From Candidatus Desantisbacteria bacterium CG1_02_38_46 (lineage in GTDB: Bacteria > Desantisbacteria > UBA1551 > UBA1559): a DNA stretch of 8,677 bases. The stretch lies in contig MNUO01000062.1 in the NCBI GenBank assembly GCA_001871015.1, forward strand, positions 1 to 8,677, in the 5' to 3' direction. Within the stretch, counting starts at the first letter, position 1; every line of letters begins with the position of its first letter. The notes below the pieces were generated by a model. That model was given only the letters and a program-made list of their open reading frames with translations. It was not told where the DNA came from and did no database searches. The translations under genes and the position numbers were made by a program. This document shows, in pieces, positions 1-5,904 of the stretch.

Positions 1-261
1 CCAGACCTCCATAATTAAAAACAGCCTACCTAATCTACCTTTTTAATTTTTTTCGATCTTCCCTGTATTAAAACCCAAGGGAATATTGTTGCATTTTTCT
101 AATTCTTACCCAGGGAGACGGTTTTGCCGTTGTCCAAATGATTTGATTCTGGGGATATAAAATGCCTTGGCTGAGATTTTAATTGAAAAATGACCCCTCT
201 AATCAATTTCTTCATTTTTAGGCCTTAGTGTCTGAATCACAGTAAATTTATTTTAATCCGC
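1..261. other. AT-rich region with no recognisable gene
   Basis: All frames are interrupted by stops at short intervals and no open frame here has a ribosome binding site or a recognisable protein. I see one short imperfect hairpin (GACGG-TTTTG-CCGTT, 118-132) but no clear terminator with a T-run. The region ends at the pyr operon promoter. Together with the leader it makes 427 bases without a gene. Whether the left edge touches a neighbouring gene cannot be decided. Confidence 0.6.
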
Positions 262-289
262 TTGACATTTAAGAGATTTATGATATAAT
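262..289 (+). promoter_or_regulatory. sigma70-type promoter of the pyr operon
   Basis: A perfect TTGACA (-35) lies at 262-267 and a perfect TATAAT (-10) at 284-289, separated by 16 bp. The -10 is preceded by TGA at 281-283, giving an extended -10 (TGnTATAAT). The predicted transcription start is near 296, leaving a leader of about 130 nt before pyrR at 428. No other equally good promoter was noticed upstream of the later genes, and tight gene packing suggests that most of the operon is read from here. The assignment rests on motif match only. Confidence 0.85.
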
Positions 290-304
290 ATTTATAATTT
301 AACT

Positions 305-410
305 TTTGCAAGGCTTCCTCCACTACTAATTGGCGGATTTGACGAAAAGCCTTGCCCTAGAGCAGAGTAAACTCTGCCACTACTTTGTGGGTGTCCGCTT
401 GCCCTACAGT
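305..410. repeat. repeat-derived leader of the pyr operon
   Basis: The leader is built from degenerate palindromic repeat pieces. GCAAGGCTT (308-316) can pair with AAGCCTTGC (347-355), a 9-bp stem around a 30-nt loop. CTTGCCCTA occurs twice (351-359 and 398-406). CCACTAC, the tail of the 23-bp repeat family of the pyrB/pyrC gap, occurs at 319-325 and 377-383. There is no GC-rich hairpin followed by a U-run, so a classic attenuator is not visible. Since 308-312 (GCAAG) could pair with CTTGC at 351-355 or 398-402, alternative folds are possible, but this is speculation. Confidence 0.55.
361..383. repeat. single 23-bp TAAA-loop palindromic repeat unit
   Basis: This unit contains GCAGAG-TAAA-CTCTGC (362-377), a 6-bp stem with a TAAA loop, followed by CACTAC. 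It has the same length, loop and tail as the units tandemly repeated at 1938-2052, but both arms of the stem differ in a compensating way (GTCGAG/CTCGAC there, GCAGAG/CTCTGC here). It lies within the transcribed leader of pyrR, about 45 nt before the start codon. Confidence 0.75.
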
Positions 411-427
411 AAAACAGGTTAAATTCG

Positions 428-967
428 ATGAAAGATAAATTGATTTTAGACAAAAAGAATGTGGGGAAGACTATCTCAGCGCTCTGCGATGAAATTATCA
501 AAAGAAACCAGGAGAGAGGAAGTCTTAATGACCTGGTTATAATTGGTATCAGAACGCGCGGAGCTCATTTAGCAGAAAGAATTGTCCAGTTTATAAATAG
601 AAGAGCAGAAGTAGAAATTCCCCTCGGCATTCTGGATATTACTCTCTACAGGGATGACCTCACCACTATTTCAGCACAGCCAATTGTCCGCAGCACTGAG
701 ATTTCATTTGACCTCACCGACAAAAAAGTTGTGCTTGTAGATGATGTCCTTTATACAGGCAGAACAATTCGTTCAGCAATGGACGAACTCATAGATTTTG
801 GACGTCCAAAGAATATCCAGTTAGCGGTTCTAATTGACCGGGGACACAGGGAGTTACCAATACAGGCAGATTATGTCGGGAAAATAGTACCGACAAAGAA
901 GAAAGAAATTATAGAAGTTCGACTTGCAGAAACTGATGGAAAAGATGAAGTGGTCTTAAAGCCATGA
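428..967 (+). CDS. pyrR: PyrR, bifunctional pyrimidine operon regulator / uracil phosphoribosyltransferase
   Basis: PyrR senses UMP/UTP and, in Gram-positive bacteria, binds pyr mRNA leaders to promote attenuation; many homologues also convert uracil and PRPP to UMP. The 179-residue length is normal for the family. The PRPP-binding motif [13 protein letters not shown] is at residues 101-113. Other family signatures are [12 protein letters not shown] near 41-52, [10 protein letters not shown] at 69-78 and [11 protein letters not shown] at 135-145. The ATG start has only a weak ribosome binding site (CAGG at 415-418). The stop overlaps the pyrB start by 4 nt (ATGA), implying translational coupling. 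It is the first gene after the promoter, as expected for an autoregulator. No canonical PyrR-binding loop (TCCNGNGAGG-like) was found in the leader, so its RNA target here is uncertain. Confidence 0.96.
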   Translation: MKDKLILDKKNVGKTISALCDEIIKRNQERGSLNDLVIIGIRTRGAHLAERIVQFINRRAEVEIPLGILDITLYRDDLTTISAQPIVRSTEISFDLTDKKVVLVDDVLYTGRTIRSAMDELIDFGRPKNIQLAVLIDRGHRELPIQADYVGKIVPTKKKEIIEVRLAETDGKDEVVLKP

Positions 968-1932
968 AAAAGATTACTGGTCTTAAGAGAAAAGATTTAC
1001 TTGGAATTGAGGAGTTGGGCAAAGAAGAAATTAGTCTTATTCTTGATACTGCGAAATCATTCAAAGAGGTTTCAGTTCGCCCGATTAAAAAAGTGCCGGC
1101 ATTGCGAGGCAAAACCGTCGTTAACCTATTCTATGAACCAAGCACTCGCACCCGTATTTCTTTTGAACTAGCGGCAAAACGGTTAAGCGCTGATGTTATT
1201 AATATTTCAACTTCCGCCAGCAGCGTAGTTAAAGGTGAGAGTCTTGTGGATACAGCAAAGAATATCCAGGCAATGGCAGTGGATGCAGTTGTAATAAGGC
1301 ATTCCGCTGAAGGTTCAGCACATCTTCTCTCTAAAGAATTGAAGGCTTCAGTTGTCAATGCTGGAGATGGTTCGCATGAACATCCCACCCAGGCACTCCT
1401 GGATATGTTTACAATTCGGGAACATAAGAAGAATATCGAAGGGCTCAATGTTGTAATCATCGGGGATATTTTGCACAGCAGGGTTGCCCGTTCAAACATC
1501 TGGGGATTGACGAAGATGGGTGCGAAAGTAAAACTTGTGGGTCCGCCCACACTTATTCCTCCATTTGTCAAAAGTTTAAAGGTGGAAGTTTTTTATCGTC
1601 CAGAAGATGCACTTTCAGATGCTGATGTGGCGATGTGTCTCAGGATTCAGAGGGAACGCCAGACAAGTAATTTCTTTCCAAGTATTCACGAATACGTGAA
1701 AGTGTTCAATCTAACCATGGAGAGATTAAAATTAGCCAGGAAAGATTGTCTGGTGATGCATCCAGGTCCAATCAACAGGGGGATCGAAATATCCAGTGAA
1801 GTAGCGGATGGTACGCAGTCAGTGATACTGGAGCAGGTTACAAATGGGATTGCAACAAGGATGGCGGTGCTATATTTGTTGCTGGCACAAAAATCTAAAG
1901 TCGAGTGGGGTACCCGCCGAAGGCGGGTCTGA
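964..1932 (+). CDS. pyrB: aspartate carbamoyltransferase catalytic subunit
   Basis: PyrB condenses carbamoyl phosphate with aspartate to carbamoyl-aspartate, the first committed step of UMP synthesis. The carbamoyl-phosphate site is seen as FYEPSTRTR (residues 57-64 region), the mobile-loop lysine as K90 in [12 protein letters not shown] at 140-143, and MHPGPINRG near 266-274, with RIQRERQ in the aspartate domain. The core matches the usual length of about 310. The last 11 residues (312-322, [11 protein letters not shown]) are encoded by the interrupted palindromic repeat starting at 1897, and the stop at 1930-1932 lies inside that repeat, so the basic tail is repeat-derived. The start overlaps the pyrR stop by 4 nt. 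No pyrI regulatory-subunit gene is adjacent, so the enzyme is probably a PyrB-only trimer or associates with PyrC; that part is inference. Confidence 0.97.
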   Translation: MKKITGLKRKDLLGIEELGKEEISLILDTAKSFKEVSVRPIKKVPALRGKTVVNLFYEPSTRTRISFELAAKRLSADVINISTSASSVVKGESLVDTAKNIQAMAVDAVVIRHSAEGSAHLLSKELKASVVNAGDGSHEHPTQALLDMFTIREHKKNIEGLNVVIIGDILHSRVARSNIWGLTKMGAKVKLVGPPTLIPPFVKSLKVEVFYRPEDALSDADVAMCLRIQRERQTSNFFPSIHEYVKVFNLTMERLKLARKDCLVMHPGPINRGIEISSEVADGTQSVILEQVTNGIATRMAVLYLLLAQKSKVEWGTRRRRV

Positions 1933-1937
1933 CCACT
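1897..1937. repeat. interrupted 23-bp repeat carrying a second hairpin; encodes the PyrB tail
   Basis: The outer parts AAAGTCGAGT (1897-1906) and GACCACT (1931-1937) are identical to the two ends of the units that follow from 1938. The central AAACTC of a normal unit is replaced by 24 bp containing a different perfect hairpin, ACCCGCC-GAA-GGCGGGT (1912-1928). The pyrB reading frame runs through it and stops at TGA 1930-1932. A nested insertion or recombination between two repeat types would explain it. There is no T-run after the hairpin, so it does not look like an intrinsic terminator. Confidence 0.8.
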
Positions 1938-2052
1938 AAAGTCGAGTAAACTCGACCACTACAATCGAGTAAACTCGACCACTACAATCGAGTAAACTCG
2001 ACCACTAAAGTCGAGTAAACTCGACCACTACAATCGAGTAAACTCGACCACT
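1938..2052. repeat. five tandem 23-bp TAAA-loop palindromic units between pyrB and pyrC
   Basis: Five units of exactly 23 bp (1938, 1961, 1984, 2007, 2030) follow one another. Each contains TCGAG-TAAA-CTCGA and ends in CCACT. Two variants alternate as a-b-b-a-b: type a begins AAAGTCGAG (6-bp stem GTCGAG/CTCGAC) and type b begins ACAATCGAG (5-bp stem). A degenerate piece (CAGTAGTGACACGACC, about 2054-2069) follows. The array fills the only long gap in the operon and would be transcribed as a series of small stem-loops. It is not a CRISPR, because there are no unique spacers. Confidence 0.95.
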
Positions 2053-2092
2053 ACAGTAGTGACACGACCCCGGCTCTGCTTAAGAGGAAAAA

Positions 2093-3376
2093 ATGATATT
2101 GATAAAGAATGGCAAAGTCGTAAATCCTGGGGGAAAAGAGGGAAATCTCCATCTTCTCATCAAGGACAATAAAATAGTAAAAATGGAGAGGGATATCAGA
2201 GAGAAAGGTGCTCGGGTTATAGATGCAAATGGAAAGATTGTCGCGCCCGGACTTATTGATTTGCATGCCCATCTGCGCGAGCCCGGCAGAGAAGATGAAG
2301 AGACAATTTCACAAACCTGTATGGCTGCTGCACGCGGCGGTTTCACAAGTATCTGCTGTATGGCGAACACCAATCCTCCTATTGACAATCAGGGGACAGT
2401 GAAGTTTATTAAGGACAAGGCAATTCTATCTGGTTGTGCAATAAATATATTTCCTGTAGGAGCAATCAGCAAGGGTAGAAAAGGTGAAGAACTAGCTGAG
2501 ATTGCCGAATTAAAAGAAGCAGGAGTTGTTGGGTTATCTGATGACGGCAATTGTGTCCTGAATGCGCTCTTGATGAGAAGAGCATTTGAATATACTAAGA
2601 TGTTTGACCTGCCGCTCATCTCTCATTGTGAGGACAAAAATCTTTCTAAGAATGGCGTAATGAATGAGGGTTATTTTTCAACAGTACTGGGGTTGCCAGG
2701 AATTCCAGATGAGGCAGAGGAAGTTATGGTTTACCGGGACATATCTCTTGCGAGGATGACTGAAGGCAAACTTCATATAACTCATACAAGCACAAGGGGA
2801 AGTGTAGAGTTAATAAGACAGGCAAAGAGAAAGAAAGTGAAGATAAGTGCTGATGTCACACCCCATCACTTAATTCTTACAGATGAGGCGGTAAAGAGTT
2901 TTGATACAAATACCAAAATGAATCCGCCATTGCGAAGCCGGGAGGATATAAAAGCTTTAAAGGATGGATTGAGCGATGGAACTATTGATGTTATAGCAAC
3001 CGACCATGCTCCACACAGCAGGGAAGAGAAAGAAGATGATTTCAAATCCGCACCATTCGGAATAGTTGGACTTGAGACAGGGCTTGCTCTTATTCTCACA
3101 GAGATTGTCGATAAAGGCATAATTACACTTAAAAGTGCAATTTCAAAGTTGAGCACAAATCCAGCAAAAATTTTAGGATTGAATAAAGGAATTTTGAAAA
3201 AAGGGGGAGATGCTGACATAATTATTATTGACCCGGATATAAAGTGGACAATTACTACGGATGATTTTGCAGGACCCTGTAAAAACTCTCCATTTATAGG
3301 AAGAGAAGTAAAGGGACGCGCGATTATGACTATAGTTGCGGGCAAAATTGTTTTTTTGCATAACCCAGGATTTTAA
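2093..3376 (+). CDS. pyrC: dihydroorotase (class I, zinc-dependent)
   Basis: PyrC reversibly cyclises carbamoyl-aspartate to dihydroorotate in the cytoplasm. It is an amidohydrolase-fold metalloenzyme; the 427-residue length fits the long class I/allantoinase-like form. Metal and substrate residues seen in order are H58 and H60 with R62 in DLHAHLREPG, MANTNPPID at about 90-98, D151 in LSDDGN, H178 in SHCED, H231 in HITHTST, and catalytic D304 in ATDHAPHS. The ATG start is preceded by AGAGG (2083-2087) with 5-nt spacing. It is separated from pyrB by the repeat array rather than overlapping it, so it depends on its own ribosome binding site. Only 2 nt separate it from pyrK. No insertion is evident. 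Confidence 0.97.
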   Translation: MILIKNGKVVNPGGKEGNLHLLIKDNKIVKMERDIREKGARVIDANGKIVAPGLIDLHAHLREPGREDEETISQTCMAAARGGFTSICCMANTNPPIDNQGTVKFIKDKAILSGCAINIFPVGAISKGRKGEELAEIAELKEAGVVGLSDDGNCVLNALLMRRAFEYTKMFDLPLISHCEDKNLSKNGVMNEGYFSTVLGLPGIPDEAEEVMVYRDISLARMTEGKLHITHTSTRGSVELIRQAKRKKVKISADVTPHHLILTDEAVKSFDTNTKMNPPLRSREDIKALKDGLSDGTIDVIATDHAPHSREEKEDDFKSAPFGIVGLETGLALILTEIVDKGIITLKSAISKLSTNPAKILGLNKGILKKGGDADIIIIDPDIKWTITTDDFAGPCKNSPFIGREVKGRAIMTIVAGKIVFLHNPGF

Positions 3377-3378
3377 TA

Positions 3379-4287
3379 ATGGTTCAAATATTTAAATGCA
3401 GGATTTTAGAAAATAGTAGGGTTGGACAAAACTATTTCAGAATGATATTTGCTGCCCCGCAAATTGCTCGAGAATCGAGAGCGGGGCAGTTTGTTCATCT
3501 GAGGTGCACTACATCTATTGACCCTCTTTTGAGAAGACCTTTCAGCATACACAGAATGGACAGGGACAAGGTTGAGATTTTATACAGAGTGATTGGAAGG
3601 GGGACTGCAGAAATTGCTAAAAGAAAAGCCGGAGAAATTGTTGATGTTATGGGCCCACTCGGGCAGGGGTTTGAAATCCCGAAGGGTGGTGAGCATAGCC
3701 GAGCCATTCTTATTGCTGGTGGAATTGGGGTTGCGCCGATGGTAATGCTGGCAGAGGAAATAAAAAAAGTCAGAGAGTCTAAGTGTCTCCAATGCTCCGA
3801 TGTTACATCGGAGATAACGGAGTCCTTCGGACAAAGAGTCAGAGTGTTGATTGGCGCAAAGACAAAAAAAGAGTTATTGTGTGAAAAAGAATTCAAGAAA
3901 TCAGGATGTGAGGTGAAGGTTGCTACTCAAGATGGCTCAAAAGGATTCAAAGGTTTAGTTACCGAGTTATTAGAGCAATCACTCACAACGCACAACGCAC
4001 CCCCCGCAAGATTGGCAGATTGCCAATCATTAACGCGGGGGTCTACGAGACGCACAACGATTTACGCTTGCGGCCCAAAAGAAATGTTGATGAAAGTAGC
4101 AAAAATTACGCAGAAATATAATATACCAGCGCAGGTTTCGCTTGAGGAAAATATGGCTTGCGGGATTGGTGCGTGCTATGGCTGTTCGGTTAAAACAAAA
4201 AATGGATATAAATTGGTGTGTAAAGATGGGCCGGTATTTAATGCGGATGAGATAGTGTGGAAAGATGAATACCAACCTGGAAGTTAA
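3379..4287 (+). CDS. pyrK: dihydroorotate dehydrogenase electron-transfer subunit, with two in-frame palindromic insertions
   Basis: PyrK is the FAD and [2Fe-2S] subunit that passes electrons from PyrD's FMN to NAD+. The FAD site is RRPFSIH (52-58), the nucleotide-domain glycines are LIAGGIGVAP (111-120), CGPKEM is at 231-236, and the cluster ligands are C261, C266, C269 and C281. The protein has 302 residues; removing two 23-residue inserts leaves 256, the normal family size. Insert A is about residues 133-155 and insert B about 205-227. Both sit just before predicted beta strands (VLIGAKT and TIYACGP), in probable surface loops, and the conserved blocks on either side rejoin perfectly without them. 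The ATG has AGGA at 3367-3370. The gene overlaps pyrD by 23 nt, consistent with stoichiometric production of the complex. The cofactor residues are intact, so the gene is probably functional. Confidence 0.95.
   Translation: MVQIFKCRILENSRVGQNYFRMIFAAPQIARESRAGQFVHLRCTTSIDPLLRRPFSIHRMDRDKVEILYRVIGRGTAEIAKRKAGEIVDVMGPLGQGFEIPKGGEHSRAILIAGGIGVAPMVMLAEEIKKVRESKCLQCSDVTSEITESFGQRVRVLIGAKTKKELLCEKEFKKSGCEVKVATQDGSKGFKGLVTELLEQSLTTHNAPPARLADCQSLTRGSTRRTTIYACGPKEMLMKVAKITQKYNIPAQVSLEENMACGIGACYGCSVKTKNGYKLVCKDGPVFNADEIVWKDEYQPGS
3768..3844. repeat. palindromic element A inserted in pyrK, with 8-bp flanking direct repeats
   Basis: AGTCAGAG occurs at 3768-3775 and 3837-3844, 69 bp apart. Between them is a 61-bp element: outer stem CTCC/GGAG (3787-3790 with 3819-3822), an 8-bp inner stem CTCCGATG/CATCGGAG (3795-3802 with 3806-3813) with loop TTA, and a 3' mini-hairpin GTCC-TTC-GGAC (3822-3832). 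Deleting 69 bp joins the surrounding codons as KKVRVLIGAK, which reads as normal PyrK. The direct repeats look like a target-site duplication. Confidence 0.85.
3984..4059. repeat. palindromic element B inserted in pyrK, with 7-bp flanking direct repeats
   Basis: CACAACG occurs at 3984-3990 and 4053-4059, 69 bp apart, with a third copy abutting the first at 3991-3997. The element has an outer stem CCCCCGC/GCGGGGG (4001-4007 with 4035-4041), an 8-bp inner stem GATTGGCA/TGCCAATC (4010-4017 with 4021-4028) with loop GAT, and a 3' mini-hairpin GTCT-ACG-AGAC (4041-4051). Deleting 69 bp rejoins EQSLTTIYACGPKEM, matching the conserved PyrK block. The order of parts is the same as in element A, though the stem sequences differ. 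Confidence 0.85.
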
Positions 4288-5200
4288 TATTGCTGGGATA
4301 AAAATGAAGAATCCGGTTATGTGTGCTTCAGGCACCTTTAATTTCGGGGAGGAATATGGTAAATTTTTTGATTTGAAAAAACTTGGCGCTCTCGTTACAA
4401 AGACAATAACTTTGAAATCCAGAGAAGGTAATTTACCACCCAGGATATATGAGACTCCATCAGGAATGTTGAATTCTATAGGTCTGCAGAATCCCGGGGT
4501 TGAAATGTTTCTGAAGGAGAAAATGCCTTTCTTAAGGAAAATTGGAATTCCGGTCATAGTAAGTGTTGCAGGAGAAACTCTGGATGAATGGACAGCACTG
4601 GTGAGAGAATTAAAAGGGGTTAGAGGAATTTCCGCAATAGAATTGAATATTTCCTGCCCAAATATGAAGATGCGTAGTGGCCGAGCTCGCTCGACAATGT
4701 TTTCCCAGGATGCCGATGCCACTTTTGAAGTTGTTCGTAAAGTACGCAAGACTACAAACTTTCCTCTCATTGTGAAATTGTCTCCGAATGTCACAGATAT
4801 AACTGTCATAGCAAAAGCAGCGCAGAAGGGTGGAGCAGATGCGATTTCATTGATAAATACTGTGCTGGGAATGGCGGTTAATCTTGAAAAGAGGGCACCG
4901 GTTTTGGATGCGATTACAGGTGGTCTTTCAGGGCCTGCAATTAAACCAATTGCATTGCGGATGGTCTGGGAGGTGTCCAATGCCGTTAAAATTCCGCTCA
5001 TCGGTATGGGTGGCATAATGACAGCACGGGATGCACTTGAATTTATGCTCGCCGGAGCAAGTGCTGTAGCAGTTGGAACAGCAAACTTTATCAATCCACG
5101 GGTAATACCTCAGATAATTGAAGAAATTAAAAAATATTTGGTTAAAAATAAAATCAGCAATATAAATTCCTTAAAAATAGGGACAGCCCCTATTTTATAA
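4265..5200 (+). CDS. pyrD: dihydroorotate dehydrogenase catalytic subunit (type 1B)
   Basis: PyrD oxidises dihydroorotate to orotate with FMN and hands electrons to PyrK. Seen: ASGTFNFGEEY (21-31), TKTITL with K46, NSIGLQNPG (70-78), the catalytic cysteine C131 in LNISCPN typical of class 1 enzymes, VKLSPNVTD (170-178), LINTVLGM (196-203) and GMGGIMTA (247-254). The length, 311, is near normal for the family. The ATG at 4265 lies inside the pyrK end and fits the expected N-terminus; its ribosome binding site is weak (GGAAAG). Two oddities stand out. The loop after CPNMK (residues 137-144, RSGRARST) is encoded by a sequence like the 23-bp operon repeat and appears a few residues longer than usual. 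The C-terminal LKIGTAPIL (303-311) is encoded by another palindrome. Confidence 0.96.
   Translation: MNTNLEVNIAGIKMKNPVMCASGTFNFGEEYGKFFDLKKLGALVTKTITLKSREGNLPPRIYETPSGMLNSIGLQNPGVEMFLKEKMPFLRKIGIPVIVSVAGETLDEWTALVRELKGVRGISAIELNISCPNMKMRSGRARSTMFSQDADATFEVVRKVRKTTNFPLIVKLSPNVTDITVIAKAAQKGGADAISLINTVLGMAVNLEKRAPVLDAITGGLSGPAIKPIALRMVWEVSNAVKIPLIGMGGIMTARDALEFMLAGASAVAVGTANFINPRVIPQIIEEIKKYLVKNKISNINSLKIGTAPIL
4674..4696 (-). repeat. possible inverted copy of the 23-bp repeat within pyrD
   Basis: The + strand reads GTAGTGG-CCGAG-CTCG-CTCGACA. The reverse complement of the operon repeat reads GTAGTGG-TCGAG-TTTA-CTCGATT. Thus the GTAGTGG end and the CGAG/CTCG arms match, with the 4-nt loop and three other positions changed. 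It codes for RSGRARST in the loop after the catalytic-cysteine motif. I found no convincing flanking direct repeat, so insertion is inferred from similarity only. Confidence 0.5.
5174..5196. repeat. AGGGACAG-type palindrome across the pyrD 3' end
   Basis: AAAATAGGG (5174-5182) pairs perfectly with CCCTATTTT (5188-5196) around a 5-nt loop (ACAGC). It encodes the last residues of PyrD (KIGTAPIL) and the stop follows directly at 5198-5200. The weak AT-rich stem and trailing T-run resemble a terminator. Its place inside an operon, and its likeness to the AAAAAGGGGACGC motif (reverse strand) at 6476-6509, favour a dispersed repeat instead. Confidence 0.65.
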
Positions 5201-5214
5201 ATTCTGAGGAGTAT

Positions 5215-5904
5215 ATGAAAAACAATTCTTTAATATTGGCGCTGGATGTAGGAGATTTAAAAACCGCAAAAAAATTTGTTCAAAACCTCAAAGATTATAT
5301 TGATATTTTTAAAATCGGCAGTATTCTATTTACCCGTGAAGGTCCTGCAGTTATCAGGATGATAAAAAGACTCAGGAAAAAGGTATTCCTTGATCTTAAA
5401 TATCACGACATACCTAACACTGTAGGGATGGCAGTAAAATCTGCAAGAGAATTGGGCATTGATATGCTCACGATTCATACCAGCGGCGGATTTGAGATGA
5501 TGCAGGAGGCGGTGAGGAACAAAGGAAAAATGTTTTTATTCGGGGTGACGGTTCTAACAAGTATTGACAAGAAAATACTGAAGTTTCAATTGGGAGTAGA
5601 TAGAGATGTAAAAAAGCAGGTAGTAATGCTAGCAAAAATGGCAAAGATGGCAGGACTGGATGGAGTTGTTGCTTCTGGAAATGAAATTGAGCAAATACGC
5701 AGAGCCTGTGGCAGGAATTTCTTGATTCTTGTGCCTGGAGTAAGACCGTTATGTGAAGCGCATGGAGACCAGAAAAGGGTAGTAGCTCCTTCTGATGCAC
5801 TGAGAAGAGGAGCGAATTTTATAGTAGTTGGCCGTCCCATCCTGAAGGCATCTGACCCGGTTAAAATAACAGAGTCAATCATCAAAGAAATGAGGCAGAG
5901 ATGA
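5215..5904 (+). CDS. pyrF: orotidine 5'-phosphate decarboxylase
   Basis: PyrF decarboxylates OMP to UMP, the last step of the pathway, in the cytoplasm. It has the short bacterial TIM-barrel form (229 residues). The catalytic charged network is visible as D11 (LALDVGD), K33 (DIFKIGS) and D60/K62/D65 in DLKYHDIPNTV. The phosphate-binding end of the barrel is VPGVRP (173-178) and VVGRPI (204-209). The ATG is preceded by GAGGAG (5206-5211), close at 3 nt. The stop overlaps the pyrE start by 4 nt (ATGA), so both UMP-forming enzymes are probably coupled in translation. Nothing unusual is seen in the coding sequence. Confidence 0.97.
   Translation: MKNNSLILALDVGDLKTAKKFVQNLKDYIDIFKIGSILFTREGPAVIRMIKRLRKKVFLDLKYHDIPNTVGMAVKSARELGIDMLTIHTSGGFEMMQEAVRNKGKMFLFGVTVLTSIDKKILKFQLGVDRDVKKQVVMLAKMAKMAGLDGVVASGNEIEQIRRACGRNFLILVPGVRPLCEAHGDQKRVVAPSDALRRGANFIVVGRPILKASDPVKITESIIKEMRQR

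Noticed and set aside
1-12. ATG on the minus strand (reverse of 10-12) that could start a divergent gene leaving the window.
   Set aside because: Only four codons are visible and no ribosome binding site precedes it.
1938-2052. CRISPR array between pyrB and pyrC.
   Set aside because: The repeats are directly adjacent with no unique spacers, and there are no cas genes in the window.
3448-3493. Palindrome in pyrK (TGCCCCGC...GCGGGGCA with inner CTCGA/TCGAG) with TTTG at both ends 42 bp apart, looking like another in-frame insertion.
   Set aside because: The encoded residues (APQIARESRAGQFV) match the conserved N-terminal PyrK block, so excision would remove family-conserved sequence. The 4-bp repeat is too short to mean much.
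3988-4059. A longer direct repeat, ACGCACAACG, at 3988-3997 and 4050-4059 as the border of element B.
   Set aside because: The copies are 62 bp apart, which would shift the frame on excision and destroy IYACGPKEM. The CACAACG pair at 3984 and 4053 (69 bp) restores it exactly.
4030-5094. A 354-codon open frame on the minus strand opposite pyrD.
   Set aside because: It lies antisense to well-recognised pyrK/pyrD coding sequence and its translation shows no recognisable domain. It is a shadow of codon bias.
5174-5196. Intrinsic terminator after pyrD.
   Set aside because: The stem has only three G/C pairs, and pyrF follows 14 nt after the pyrD stop in an evident operon. A repeat-derived palindrome is the better reading.
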